Positions 1 to 9,597 of a DNA stretch of 64,000 nt are shown here, in pieces. The stretch spans positions 372,001 through 436,000 of the forward strand of contig MKSR01000040.1 of the NCBI GenBank assembly GCA_001898145.1, in the 5' to 3' direction. The stretch comes from Dyadobacter sp. 50-39. Lineage in GTDB: Bacteria > Bacteroidota > Bacteroidia > Cytophagales > Spirosomataceae. Position 1 is the stretch's first letter, and the number at the start of each line of letters is the position of its first letter. The position numbers were made by a program, and so were the translations under genes. Below the pieces are notes generated by a model. The model saw nothing but the letters and a program-made list of their open reading frames with translations, made no database searches and was not told the DNA's origin.

Positions 1-478
1 GGTACACAAACCCAAGGTCTTCCAGGGGCTTGATACGCGAGGCCACCGGCTGTGCGATGATCATACGGATGCCATGCTCTCCGGCATACTGTATCCGCGC
101 TTCGTCCAGGATCGTCGAAAAGCCGTTTCCGCGGAATCCGGGGGCGACCACCAGTCGGTTCAGCGAGGCAAACGGGCCGCCGCCGTATTTCGCGAGCAAT
201 GCCTCGTCGTAGAGGTCGGAATGCGGTACGGAGCTGTATTCCTTGTGAAATGTCATGCGGGCAGCGGCTACGATCTCATCCTCATGGGTAATGATCCAGT
301 GGTGGGCGATCAGGTCGTCGCCGTCCAGCCAGGCCGTACGCGAAAAAAATTCCTTGCTTATCCCCTGTTCGTCTTTCCAAGCCGCGATCCGCAGCGCACC
401 CATTTCATCGAGCCGCTCGGGATGATCGAGCCGTGTAAGTACAAATGCTGAATTCTTAATTTCGAGGCGCGTTTCCAT
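1..478 (-). CDS. GNAT-family N-acetyltransferase, C-terminus beyond window
   Basis: The minus strand is open from an ATG at 478 to the window edge, giving 159 codons that start METRLEIKNSAF. The middle holds a GNAT-like core: a strand ending in VAAARMTF, then LNRLVVAPGFRGNGFSTIL, where R-x-x-G-x-G corresponds to the acetyl-CoA pyrophosphate loop. The family transfers acetyl groups to amines; the substrate cannot be told from the sequence. The gene is cut by the window edge, so length and C-terminus are unknown. It lies 47 bp downstream of the TonB receptor gene on the same strand and could be the last gene of that long run. Confidence 0.75.
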   Translation of the reverse strand, partial: METRLEIKNSAFVLTRLDHPERLDEMGALRIAAWKDEQGISKEFFSRTAWLDGDDLIAHHWIITHEDEIVAAARMTFHKEYSSVPHSDLYDEALLAKYGGGPFASLNRLVVAPGFRGNGFSTILDEARIQYAGEHGIRMIIAQPVASRIKPLEDLGFVY

Positions 479-525
479 AAGTAAGGGAGGGTTGTAGGGC
501 GCTGATTTCAATTCCGGCATCATGG

Positions 526-3144
526 CTATTTCCTGTTTGTATCGATGAGTAAACCAATGTTGAAAGTCCGTCTTTCCTGCGGGTAGCGCGATGCGGAGGT
601 GACACCCTCGGCTGCGCGGATACCCGGTACGAAATACTCCCTGTTCAGGATGTTGGACACCTGGAATTGCAAACTGAACCTGTTGAGTATGTTTTGATAA
701 GTAATCGTTGAGCCCAGGAGATAGATCGGTGCGAAGCGGGTTCCCGGATTGTTGCTGCCGGACGTACCTGCGCCCGTTTTGCGCGCACTGATGTAGTTGT
801 TGGTGGCGCTGATGACCAGGTTCTTTACAGGCTCGTACACCACGCCCAGGTTCGCCGACCACGGGGCTATGTCGCTCACAGGTATTTTCCGACCCTGTTC
901 CTTACTGAGGTCACGGGGGTTGGCGTAGGTGAAATTGCCCCAAACATTGAGCTTCTTCACATCATATCGTACCTCGGACTGTGCGCCGATGATACGCTGC
1001 TTGCCCAATGCCTGGAACTGTGTGGTGGCCACACCTGCGGGCGTTGTGGCGGCAGCCAGGCCGACCGCATTGCTGTAATTGGCAACGTAGCCCGCTATGC
1101 TGAGCGACAATGCCTTCGAGAAACGCACATGGGCGCTGCCTTCCAGGTTTTTCACCCGTTCGGGCTGCAATGTCGGGTTGTTCAGCAGGCGCTCGCGGCT
1201 CGTTGCGTATTTTTGCAGGTACGATGCGTCCTTGAATGCCTCGGCATAAATCCCCTTGAAAACAAACCTGCCCGGCGAATAGATGACGCTCACGCGCGGG
1301 TTGAAAACAAATCCGTACCCGCCATTGGTCCGTATCTGGTTGTAATCCAGTCGCGAAGCCAGCACCATACGCAGTTTTTCGGTGAAATTGTAGGTACCCT
1401 GGGTAAATACCCCGAGGTCGAACACCCGGAAGTTATCGCCGCCCGCCAGTGTGGAATCGGGCCGGCCGGTTTCATCGGCACCCAATGCCGTGGCCGTGAT
1501 GTAGTTGGCCTGGATGATACTGTTCCGCATTTCGACGCCGCTGTTGATATCCAGCTTCGGCGAAGGCGTCCACAGGACCCTGAACTCGTTCCGCAACTGG
1601 TTGGAAACCCGGTACCAGTAAGGCGTCGAATAGGTCGGCTTGCGGTCATTCAGCAGGTCGATGATACCGTAGCTGCCATTGAAATAGCCCCGGTAGGTAG
1701 GCAGCACGGTGGCGCCATTGAGCTCGTGCAGGCGGTATGAAGTCAAATTCAGGATCTGGACGCGTTCAGACAGGTATTTGTTATAAGTAAGGGAAAATGC
1801 CTTGTTGCTGGCAATCCAGCGCGAAAGGTCTTTGGTCACAATGCGCGATCGGTTGGTATACCAGGGCGTGGCGCCCTCGTCCGTCTTCCAGGTCATGAGC
1901 GAGATCATGAAATCCTTGAACTCGATTTTCGCGCGCAGGTACATGTTCCGCGAGTCGTCGTTGAACTCCACCGGATTACCATTCACCCGGGCCTGAAACA
2001 GATAAGCATTATCCAGCTCGGCCGCTTGGGCTTTGCCCGCATCGGTGAGTTGGAGCGCATTGGCTGCTCCCGCGGCATCGTACCCGACCTGGTAGAGGTT
2101 GCTGTTGGGAAAAAGCGTCGCGAGCTTGTTGGCGGTCATATACTGCTGGGCCGCGGAGCCTGTCAGGCGTTGCTGCGACGCATAATCGGCCGCGGTGCGG
2201 GCCGAGAAGTCCCATTCGGGGTATTTGGAATAATCCAGTTCGCTGGAAGCGAAATACCGCCCCGTGACCGATACGGCAAGGTCTTTGTTGCGCACAGTGA
2301 CGGTCCCGTCGAAGATCCTGCTGTTCAGCGAGCCATACCGCAGCTGGCCGGCCCCCGAAACATTTACCTTTTCCCCCTCGGGCATTTCCTTTTCCAAATG
2401 GCGCTTTGTAATGACGTTGATCACCCCCATAAACGCATTCGCCCCGTACATTGTGGACGCCGGGCCATAGATGACCTCCACGCGCTCGATGTCCGAAAGG
2501 GCATACTGACGCGAAATGGGGATATTATCGGAATTGAGGTCGTTTTCTTCCACCCCGTCCACGAGCAGAATCGTCCGGTCGTTGGACGTTGAGCGGTAGC
2601 CGCGCTGGTAAAATGTAACATAGGAAGGCCCATTACCCCTGATCACGTCGAAACCCGGAATGTCGTTCAGCATCTGGGTAAGGTCTTTGTAGCCGCGTTT
2701 GATAAAATCGGCTTCGGTGAGCACCGTAACGGTTGCCGGCACCTGCAAGAGGTTTTCGGCCTTTTTGGAAACGGAAGTGATCTGTATAATGCGGTCCATC
2801 AGGTCCTTCTGCTGGGCCACGAGTTCTTTAAACTGAGGCAATGCCGAAAATTCCGGCATAAAGTTCTGGTTCACAGTCAGCAGGCTCCGCACCGCCAGCG
2901 CAGCTTGCGGCAACGAATCCAGCGCGAGGTACGACAGGGCGATGAGCTTGTAGCCCTGCACCTGTTCATCGGGTGAGAAACGGGTTTTGATGCAGGGTTT
3001 GACCAACTGAAAAACCTCGTCAAAATTACCCGTACGATATTTCCTGTCCGCCTCGGGAATCACCACCGAAGCGTCGCATTGTGCCTGCGCGTGGCCCAGG
3101 CCGGCGAAAAGTGCCATAAAAAAGAGTAGCAGCGACTTTTTCAT
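526..3144 (-). CDS. TonB-dependent outer-membrane receptor with TPR-like N-terminal domain
   Basis: The 872-residue product has a signal peptide (residues 1-21, ending GHAQA). A helical, TPR-like stretch follows (about 22-118, with repeated ALSYLALDSLPQAAL-type helices). The plug domain (about 123-245) contains VTVLTEADF, the IERVEVIYGPAS box and ANAFMGVINVITKR. A long beta-barrel runs to a terminal strand ending FNIGLLIDTNRK. Family role: energised uptake of a large or scarce ligand across the outer membrane. Most Bacteroidota receptors carry a carboxypeptidase-like domain at the N-terminus; here a TPR-like region replaces it. The gene starts 1 bp after the STAND ATPase gene ends, so the two are very likely co-transcribed. 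The ligand is unknown. Confidence 0.88.
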   Translation of the reverse strand: MKKSLLLFFMALFAGLGHAQAQCDASVVIPEADRKYRTGNFDEVFQLVKPCIKTRFSPDEQVQGYKLIALSYLALDSLPQAALAVRSLLTVNQNFMPEFSALPQFKELVAQQKDLMDRIIQITSVSKKAENLLQVPATVTVLTEADFIKRGYKDLTQMLNDIPGFDVIRGNGPSYVTFYQRGYRSTSNDRTILLVDGVEENDLNSDNIPISRQYALSDIERVEVIYGPASTMYGANAFMGVINVITKRHLEKEMPEGEKVNVSGAGQLRYGSLNSRIFDGTVTVRNKDLAVSVTGRYFASSELDYSKYPEWDFSARTAADYASQQRLTGSAAQQYMTANKLATLFPNSNLYQVGYDAAGAANALQLTDAGKAQAAELDNAYLFQARVNGNPVEFNDDSRNMYLRAKIEFKDFMISLMTWKTDEGATPWYTNRSRIVTKDLSRWIASNKAFSLTYNKYLSERVQILNLTSYRLHELNGATVLPTYRGYFNGSYGIIDLLNDRKPTYSTPYWYRVSNQLRNEFRVLWTPSPKLDINSGVEMRNSIIQANYITATALGADETGRPDSTLAGGDNFRVFDLGVFTQGTYNFTEKLRMVLASRLDYNQIRTNGGYGFVFNPRVSVIYSPGRFVFKGIYAEAFKDASYLQKYATSRERLLNNPTLQPERVKNLEGSAHVRFSKALSLSIAGYVANYSNAVGLAAATTPAGVATTQFQALGKQRIIGAQSEVRYDVKKLNVWGNFTYANPRDLSKEQGRKIPVSDIAPWSANLGVVYEPVKNLVISATNNYISARKTGAGTSGSNNPGTRFAPIYLLGSTITYQNILNRFSLQFQVSNILNREYFVPGIRAAEGVTSASRYPQERRTFNIGLLIDTNRK

Positions 3145-3145
3145 A

Positions 3146-6100
3146 CTATCTGATCGTTCGGGAGAGCTTTTCGTAAGGAATATCCTTTCCGATGTATTGG
3201 TCCCATTCTTCCTCGGTCAGCTCCCTTGAAATTTTTTTGGAAACCTCGGCATACAAATCGGCCGAATTGATGTCCCAGATCCGCACCGTTTTGTCCGCTC
3301 CTGCCGCGAGCAGCTTGTTACCGTCCCGCGTGAAGCGCACGTCCATGACCCAGTAGTCAAAATCGCTCAGCACCACGGGTTGCTGTTTGGAAAGATCTTC
3401 GCCCGTACTCCAGAGCCGGATCTTCCAGTCGTAGCAGGCAGTAGCCATGCGGCTGCCGTCGGGCGAGAACGCAATGCGGGTAATGCCGGAAGTGTGTGTG
3501 GCCTGGCGGCCTTTCAATGTCGTACGTACCGGCTCGTTGTTCACCAGGGCCTCGTCGTAGAGCATCCCGTCGCTCGTGCCGAAATACAGGTGCTTGCCGT
3601 TGGGCGTAGCGGCAAGGGATATGAGCTTGCCGCGCAGGTTACCCAACTGGAACTCGGCGGGTGCCGCATCCGGCTCATCGGTATTTATCCTGAAAACAGC
3701 CCCAGAAATGGTTCCCAGCAGCAAGAATGGCGTCCCGGGTATCGCCTCCACGCAGGATATTTCCTTACCTGTATGAATGTTTTTGATCACCTCCAACCGA
3801 CGGTCGGCAATATCCCACCAGCGCACCTGGCCGGACGAGCCGGCAGATACCAGCCGGGATTGGCTGCCAGCGCCGTACACGCCCATGAACAGGACTACGC
3901 CCTCGTGCGCCGTCAATGTGCGGGTCGGTAATGCGCCTGCCGAAAAGGCATCCCAGCGGACGATCTGGCCATTGGACGAACCTGTAAAAAGAGCCTTTCC
4001 GTCCGCAGTGAATGCCAGCGAGCGGATGCTTTTGAATGTCTGTCGCGGGTTGCGGAATGCAATGGGCCTGGTGGAGGGTACCAGGTAATTCCAGATGTTG
4101 ATAGCGCCGTCGTCGCCCGCACTGGCAAACAGCGGCGTGCCGCGCTGCTCTGCCACGATGCGCACAATATCGTTGTGAGCCTGCAAAGTCGCCTTGGCGC
4201 CTGCGGCCCTGGACAGCGCGTTGAAAATATCGGGGTTCTCGCGCTCCCCGCCGTTTTTCACATTGAATTCATAGGCTTTCAATGCCAATAATGCCGCCAA
4301 CTCCTCCCCCTGCGGCATTTGGAAAGATTGAATCGCGATGAACCGCGCCACCGCTTTCGAGCGCTGGCGCAATGCGTCGTTGCGGGAGGTCTCCGCCTCT
4401 TTTTGCGAACGTTGGGCGAGTACCTTCTGACGCTCGGATTCCCGCTGGGCTACCAATGCATTCTCTTTCTGGCGCTCGGCTTCTTTTTGAAGCTGTTGCG
4501 CTTCGCGACGGGCATTATCGGCCTGTGCGCGCTGCTCTTCCGCAACGCTACGCGCGGCTTTTGCAGCTTCACTTTCCCGAACGGCCTTCTCCTGCTCACG
4601 CACGGCGATGGCCTTCTGCTCTTCGGTGAGGTTGCGCTGCAGCTCGGCGAATGTGCCCTGCTGCTCCGCGATTTTCTTTTGGGAAATGGCTTCCCGGCTC
4701 TGCTCTTGGGCACGCTTTCCTTCTGCCAATGCGAGGGCCTCCTTTTCCAATGCAACCTCCTCGCTCTGCTGGGCCTGCGTACGCAACACCAGGGCGATAA
4801 TCAGGAACAATAACGACACCAGGGAGCTTATACCCAGTACCGAAGCGAAGATCCGGGCTTTGCGGAGTTCGCGTTTCTGGCGCTCTTCCTTCTGCCTTAC
4901 TTCCAGCTCATATTGTTTCTTACTGTAATCCAGGAAATTGATGGCCCGCTCGAAATAGGGATCGTAGCGCTGCGCCCATTCGAGTGTCGGCTCGCTTTCT
5001 TTGAGCCATTTCAAACCCATTTGCAGTTCGGGATTAACCCACAATCCGGTGCGGCCCTCCTGGTACAGCAAAGCGGAATAACTCAGCTGGCGGTACAGTT
5101 TGGCCGATTCCAGTTCTTCTTCGATCCATTTGCGGCACCGCTCCCAAAATGTCAGCACTTTTTCTACCGACACATCGATGATCGCGTCGTGATCGATCTT
5201 AACGCCCGGTTTAGGGGTAAGAAACGATACCCCGTTTTCGCGAAATACCTGCACGACGTCGATCAGCAGATAGTCGGGAATGCCGGTGATCTGGATAATT
5301 TCCCGAAGCACGGTCGGGTGCAATGAGGAAGTGTCGCTGGGGCCCAGCACCACCAGCGACTTGAATAGCTTTACGGCTGCATTGCGGCGTTTTTCGTCGA
5401 GCCGTTGTGTGTATATTTCTTCGGCGTGCTGGGTGATGGACTGTTCCATGGTACCGATCGCCTCGTATTCGGTGCGGCTGATCGGCGCATTGAACGGTTT
5501 GGTGGATTTCCACCGGTCCCAGGTGCGCATGAGCGCATGTTGCAGGATGGGTAAAAAGTCGGGATTGATCGCCAGCTCATCGAGCAGGTTCGTTACCAAT
5601 GCAGGCTCGATAGTCGCGCCAAATGCTTCCACCGGCCCGGCAATCACCTGCCGTATCTCCTCCGGGTTCATTTTGGGAAGCAGGTAATACCCTTTGTTGA
5701 TGACCTCGGTGAGGCCATTGAATTCGGTGCAATGGTCGAGGTAATCCGACCGCATGGTGATCACCGCATGTACGGGCACGTCGCGCTGCCGGACGAGCGC
5801 CAGCAGCAGGTGCACAAACGCTTCCGTACGCTGCTTGCCCATCGAGCCTTCGGCCAGCTCGTAGCGAAAGAGCTCCTCGAACTGGTCGATCACGAGCAGG
5901 ATTTTACTGTCGCTAATCGTACCCAGCAGTTCGAAAGCCGATGCCGGGTTGGATGAAAATGCGGCTTCGAGCTGTGCAACATCAACGCTTTCCAGGTCGG
6001 GATGCGCTGTTTTCACCACCGACCATAGTGCAGCCGCGAAGTGGCGTACCGGGTTGCCGCCTGGCCTGAAAACAATCACTTTCCAATCCTTCCCGCCCGG

Positions 6101-6310
6101 CTGTTCTTCCAGGGAAGGAATGAGCCCGGCTTTGATGAGCGAGGATTTACCGCTGCCCGACGAGCCGATCAGCGCCAGGAACCGGCCGTCGAGCAGCTTC
6201 GTCCTGACGGCCTGAATGTGTGCCTCCCTGCCGAAGAACAGCCGGTGGTCCTCATACTCGTAACTTCTTAAACCGGGAAATGGATTGGATTGCGTAAACT
6301 TTTCAGCCAT
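3146..6310 (-). CDS. STAND (nSTAND1-type) ATPase with membrane segment, coiled coil and WD40 repeats
   Basis: The 1054-residue protein opens with NPFPGLRSYEYEDHRLFFGRE, a signature of the nSTAND1 NTPase group. Walker A is GSSGSGKSSL (about 49-58) and Walker B is LLVIDQFEEL (about 136-145). A hydrophobic segment (about 483-507) is followed by a long charged Ala/Glu/Gln/Arg coiled coil (about 508-680). WD40 repeats fill about 715-1040, with endings such as RIWDIN and RLWSTG. STAND proteins are signal-gated ATPase switches; the WD40 part is the usual sensor or scaffold. The single membrane segment suggests an inner-membrane anchor. It sits between the RsbW-like kinase gene (4 bp away) and the TonB receptor gene. 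Function in this context is unknown. Confidence 0.88.
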   Translation of the reverse strand: MAEKFTQSNPFPGLRSYEYEDHRLFFGREAHIQAVRTKLLDGRFLALIGSSGSGKSSLIKAGLIPSLEEQPGGKDWKVIVFRPGGNPVRHFAAALWSVVKTAHPDLESVDVAQLEAAFSSNPASAFELLGTISDSKILLVIDQFEELFRYELAEGSMGKQRTEAFVHLLLALVRQRDVPVHAVITMRSDYLDHCTEFNGLTEVINKGYYLLPKMNPEEIRQVIAGPVEAFGATIEPALVTNLLDELAINPDFLPILQHALMRTWDRWKSTKPFNAPISRTEYEAIGTMEQSITQHAEEIYTQRLDEKRRNAAVKLFKSLVVLGPSDTSSLHPTVLREIIQITGIPDYLLIDVVQVFRENGVSFLTPKPGVKIDHDAIIDVSVEKVLTFWERCRKWIEEELESAKLYRQLSYSALLYQEGRTGLWVNPELQMGLKWLKESEPTLEWAQRYDPYFERAINFLDYSKKQYELEVRQKEERQKRELRKARIFASVLGISSLVSLLFLIIALVLRTQAQQSEEVALEKEALALAEGKRAQEQSREAISQKKIAEQQGTFAELQRNLTEEQKAIAVREQEKAVRESEAAKAARSVAEEQRAQADNARREAQQLQKEAERQKENALVAQRESERQKVLAQRSQKEAETSRNDALRQRSKAVARFIAIQSFQMPQGEELAALLALKAYEFNVKNGGERENPDIFNALSRAAGAKATLQAHNDIVRIVAEQRGTPLFASAGDDGAINIWNYLVPSTRPIAFRNPRQTFKSIRSLAFTADGKALFTGSSNGQIVRWDAFSAGALPTRTLTAHEGVVLFMGVYGAGSQSRLVSAGSSGQVRWWDIADRRLEVIKNIHTGKEISCVEAIPGTPFLLLGTISGAVFRINTDEPDAAPAEFQLGNLRGKLISLAATPNGKHLYFGTSDGMLYDEALVNNEPVRTTLKGRQATHTSGITRIAFSPDGSRMATACYDWKIRLWSTGEDLSKQQPVVLSDFDYWVMDVRFTRDGNKLLAAGADKTVRIWDINSADLYAEVSKKISRELTEEEWDQYIGKDIPYEKLSRTIR

Positions 6311-6314
6311 GTTT

Positions 6315-6743
6315 TCAGGAGCCCTCTATTTTCATCACAAACTTGTTTCGGTTCCTTCCATCGGCATATTCCCACGAGAACTCGTCTACCCCGTTCACGG
6401 TCAGGAAAATACCCAGCCCACCGATCTCCCTTTCGTCCAGGGAGCGGGCCAGGTCCTCCTCGCTGGGGAGCTCGCGTGCAAGCGGGTCGAATGCCTCCGC
6501 GATGTCTTCCAGGATGATTGTGAGCGCGCTATCCGTGACCTCGCTGAGCACCGAGAAATCGCCCGTCAGTCCCGCACGCTCGTAGCCGTACAGGATAATG
6601 TTCGTCGCGATTTCGTCGGCGGCCAGAATGAGGCTGTAAGTCTTCTTTTTCGACAAACCCGCCCTGGCGGCGAGCTCACCGATGTAATCCCGGAGCGGGT
6701 CCAGGGAATCGACAACGCCGGGAAAACTTTTCGTTTCCATCAT
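6315..6743 (-). CDS. RsbW-like ATP-binding protein (anti-sigma/serine kinase family)
   Basis: The 142-residue product has the GHKL ATPase layout of RsbW/SpoIIAB proteins: N-box ILAADEIATNIILYGY (about 41-56), a G1-like ILEDIAEAFDPL, and a G2-like EREIGGLGIFLTVNGVDEF. In partner-switching systems such proteins phosphorylate a STAS antagonist and bind a target when the antagonist is phosphorylated. A STAS gene lies directly upstream (8 bp), which is the classical pairing. No sigma factor is encoded nearby, so the controlled partner may be another protein, perhaps the adjoining STAND ATPase (inference). Start chosen at MMETKSF; the second Met is an equally possible start. Confidence 0.82.
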   Translation of the reverse strand: MMETKSFPGVVDSLDPLRDYIGELAARAGLSKKKTYSLILAADEIATNIILYGYERAGLTGDFSVLSEVTDSALTIILEDIAEAFDPLARELPSEEDLARSLDEREIGGLGIFLTVNGVDEFSWEYADGRNRNKFVMKIEGS

Positions 6744-6751
6744 GTTGCGGG

Positions 6752-7072
6752 TCAGGCGGGATATTGGTCCACGATAGTCACGCTGTGCTGCAAACCGGTT
6801 TTTTCCAGCGTATCAACGATCAGTTCCTGTGGTTTGACAATGTAAATAGCGAGCTTCGGCCCGATCTTCTGTTTGGAGTAGATCAATACACGCAGCCCGG
6901 CAGACGACATAAAATTAAGATCTTCGAGATCAAGCACCAGGGCCTCAATGTCCTGATTGGCAATTTTTTCCACCTCCGTCTGAAACACCCGCGCCGAGAG
7001 GGAATCCAGCTCACCGTGCAAGGTCAACCGGGCCGCTTTGTCTTCTACAACTGATTCTATTTGAAATGCCAT
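6752..7072 (-). CDS. STAS-domain anti-sigma factor antagonist (RsbV-like)
   Basis: The 106-residue single-domain protein has a typical STAS fold pattern: LTLHGELDSLSARVF near the N-terminus, then LVLDLEDLNFMSSAGLRVL, in which the serine of MSSAGLR is the position phosphorylated in RsbV/SpoIIAA. It precedes the RsbW-like kinase gene by 8 bp in transcription order and follows glgX, so the pair probably forms a partner switch. A second STAS gene lies on the other side of glgX. Confidence 0.88.
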   Translation of the reverse strand: MAFQIESVVEDKAARLTLHGELDSLSARVFQTEVEKIANQDIEALVLDLEDLNFMSSAGLRVLIYSKQKIGPKLAIYIVKPQELIVDTLEKTGLQHSVTIVDQYPA

Positions 7073-7134
7073 GATTGTATTAATTTTTGGATTTGAATAT
7101 GATTAGTAATCGTACTTTTCCGCCCTTTCCTCCA

Positions 7135-9255
7135 TCATTTCCCCACCAATATCACCGTCGACCGACCTCCTACGAGAAACCGTCCCTGCTCTTCCAGCTT
7201 CGGTTCGAGGCCCACAGGGTAAATGTCTTCCCCGGAAGGCATATCGGTATTCACGGCCAGGTGCCAGCTGCGTCCGTTGGGTAATTGCGGGAGCTCGTAG
7301 TACAGCGCGTCCCAGTACGAATTCATCGCGATGTAAATGGTGTCGTCCTGGATGGTACCGCTTTTGGCGTGTGCCCCGTCGAGCATGACGGCCAGGCAGC
7401 GGCTGGAAGCTGAGAAGTCGGCGTGCCAGGCTTGGGTACCGTGGAAACTGATGTCGGGGTAACCGCTTCCCGCGTAGTCGCGGTGCTGGAAGTGGGTGCG
7501 GCTGCGGAGCACCGGGTGCGCCCGCCGGAACCGGGTGATATGCCGGGCAAAATGGTAAATATCCGCATTCTTGTCGAGCAGGTTCCAGTCCACCCAATTC
7601 AGTTCGTTGTCGTGGCAGTAGGTATTGTTATTCCCGAATTTGGTCACGCCCATTTCATCGCCCGACAGGATCATCGGTACGCCCTGGCTTACCATCAGGA
7701 TCGACAGCGCGTTTTTGATCTGCTTGTGGCGCAGCTGGTTCACATGTGCATCATCGGTTTCTCCTTCCACGCCGCAGTTCCAGGAGTGGTTGTCATTGCC
7801 ACCATCATTGTTATGCTCTCCATTGGCTTCGTTATGCTTTTCGTTGTAGGCAAAAAGGTCATAAAGGGTGAAACCGTCGTGACAAGCAATGAAGTTGATG
7901 CTCGCGGTAGGGCCACGGTAGTAGTAGAGGTCGGGCCAGCCCTGGATGCATTGCGCTATTTCTCCAATCAGGCCTTCGTCGCCTTTGAGGAATTTACGCA
8001 CGGAATCCCGGTACTTTCCGTTCCATTCGGCCCAGCGTCCGTAAGCGGGGAACGAACCTACCTGATAGAGCCCGCCCGCATCCCATGCTTCGGCCACCAG
8101 CTTGCATTTGGCCAGTATCGGATCATAGGCAAGCGATTCGAGCAATGGCGGGTTGCTGAGCGGCGCGCCGTTCTGGTCGCGGCCGAGAATGGCGGCCAGG
8201 TCGAAACGGAAGCCATCGATATGGTAGTCGGCCGCCCAGTAACGGAGGCAATCGAGCACCATGTTTCGCACTACGGGGTTGTTACAGTTCAATGTGTTTC
8301 CCGTTCCCGAGAAATTGAAATAGTAACCTTCCGGCGTGAGCATGTAATAGGTCTTATTGTCGATGCCGCGGAATGAAATGGTGTGGCCCCGGTGGTCGCC
8401 TTCGGCCGTATGGTTGAAAACCACGTCGAGCATGACCTCGATGCCATTCCGGTGCAGCTCTTTCACGAGCGTTTTCAGCTCGTCGACCTGCATTCCAAAC
8501 TTTCCGGTGGCGGCATAACCCGCTTTCGGCGAAAAGAAGTTGACTGTGCTGTATCCCCAGAAATTGACGATCAGCCCTCCGGTCACCGGGTTTTCCCGGC
8601 TATTCTCCCATTCGTCGAACTCGTAGATCGGCATGAGCTCCACACAATTGATCCCCAACTCTTTGAGATAGGCGATCTTGCTGCGTATCGCCGCGAAGGT
8701 GCCTGGATTTTTGACCTCCGAAGAAGGGTGCTGGGTAAAACCCCGCACGTGCATTTCGTAGATCACCAGGTCCTCGATGGGCGTTTCCAGCGGGTGGTCG
8801 TTCTCCCAGTCGAAATCCTCGAACACAAGGCGCGAGCGGTAGGGATAGATATTGTCCCAGTTGGGCTCTGCCAGCCAGGTATCCCGTCCGCCGATCGCCT
8901 TTGCATAAGGGTCGCTGAGAATAATGCTCTTGTCAAAACGGTGGCCTTCTTCGGGCTTGAACGGCCCGTCCATCCGGTAACCGTATTCGAGGCGCTCGTA
9001 GTCGAGGTCGAAAACGATCATCGAGTACACATTACCTGTTCGGAACTCCTCCGGAAACCGGATCTCGGCAAAAGGCTGCGCTTCGCCCCTTTCAAACAGT
9101 ACCAGGGTGCAATCGATGGCTTCGCTGGAATAAATGCTGAAATTGATCCCGTTGGGCACCATCGTCGCTCCGAACGGCAGCACGTGCCCGCGCCTGAACT
9201 TGATCCCCTGCTGCTCGTGCGTGGGGTAATAGTCTATGCGGATATCTGTTGCCAT
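7135..9255 (-). CDS. glgX: Glycogen debranching enzyme GlgX/isoamylase type (GH13)
   Basis: The 706-residue product has an N-terminal CBM48-like module (about 20-120: PFGATMVPNGINFSIYSSEA) and a GH13 barrel. Visible GH13 regions are VMLDVVFNHTAEG (region I), DGFRFDLAAIL (nucleophile Asp, region II), LVAEAWDAGG (acid Glu, region III) and FIACHDGFTLYDL (region IV). The enzyme hydrolyses alpha-1,6 branches of glycogen or similar glucans in the cytoplasm. Length and motif order match isoamylase/GlgX. It is flanked on both sides by STAS genes at spacings of 3 and 62 bp, unusual for a glycogen gene and suggesting stress-linked control. No other glycogen genes are in the window. Confidence 0.9.
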   Translation of the reverse strand: MATDIRIDYYPTHEQQGIKFRRGHVLPFGATMVPNGINFSIYSSEAIDCTLVLFERGEAQPFAEIRFPEEFRTGNVYSMIVFDLDYERLEYGYRMDGPFKPEEGHRFDKSIILSDPYAKAIGGRDTWLAEPNWDNIYPYRSRLVFEDFDWENDHPLETPIEDLVIYEMHVRGFTQHPSSEVKNPGTFAAIRSKIAYLKELGINCVELMPIYEFDEWENSRENPVTGGLIVNFWGYSTVNFFSPKAGYAATGKFGMQVDELKTLVKELHRNGIEVMLDVVFNHTAEGDHRGHTISFRGIDNKTYYMLTPEGYYFNFSGTGNTLNCNNPVVRNMVLDCLRYWAADYHIDGFRFDLAAILGRDQNGAPLSNPPLLESLAYDPILAKCKLVAEAWDAGGLYQVGSFPAYGRWAEWNGKYRDSVRKFLKGDEGLIGEIAQCIQGWPDLYYYRGPTASINFIACHDGFTLYDLFAYNEKHNEANGEHNNDGGNDNHSWNCGVEGETDDAHVNQLRHKQIKNALSILMVSQGVPMILSGDEMGVTKFGNNNTYCHDNELNWVDWNLLDKNADIYHFARHITRFRRAHPVLRSRTHFQHRDYAGSGYPDISFHGTQAWHADFSASSRCLAVMLDGAHAKSGTIQDDTIYIAMNSYWDALYYELPQLPNGRSWHLAVNTDMPSGEDIYPVGLEPKLEEQGRFLVGGRSTVILVGK

Positions 9256-9258
9256 GCG

Positions 9259-9597
9259 TCAGCTCTGTTTGAGGATGGACAATGCCTCGCCGGTGGTGCC
9301 GACGATCGTGAAAAAGTTGATAAAACCGGTGGTCGACATCACGTCCTGGATGTCCTCCGAAACGCCGGCCAGCACCACTTTGCCATTTTGTGCTTTGATA
9401 TTGCGGTACACCATCAGCAGCACACGCAAGCCCGCGCTCGACATAAACTCCACGGCCGTGAGATCGATCGCGATCTTCTCGTTCTGGTCGGTGGCTTGCC
9501 GGGCGCTGCGTTCAAACTCCGGGGCGGTCTTGCTGTCGATATCCCCCACCACCTCGACAACCGTAATGTCTTCCTGATCCGTAAGTGTAACTTTCAT
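9259..9597 (-). CDS. STAS-domain anti-sigma factor antagonist, second copy
   Basis: The 112-residue single STAS domain starts MKVTLTDQEDITVVEV and contains IAIDLTAVEFMSSAGLRVL, the same phospho-acceptor motif as the STAS protein at 6752-7072. The two share the motif core but differ elsewhere, so they are old paralogues rather than a recent duplication. It ends 3 bp before glgX begins. It may compete for the single RsbW-like kinase, giving two inputs to one switch (inference). Confidence 0.88.
   Translation of the reverse strand: MKVTLTDQEDITVVEVVGDIDSKTAPEFERSARQATDQNEKIAIDLTAVEFMSSAGLRVLLMVYRNIKAQNGKVVLAGVSEDIQDVMSTTGFINFFTIVGTTGEALSILKQS

Noticed and set aside
3146-6310. Antiviral Avs/NLR-type defence gene
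   Set aside because: It is a STAND ATPase, but lacks an N-terminal nuclease or other effector domain, and its neighbours are regulatory and metabolic; a defence role cannot be supported from the sequence.
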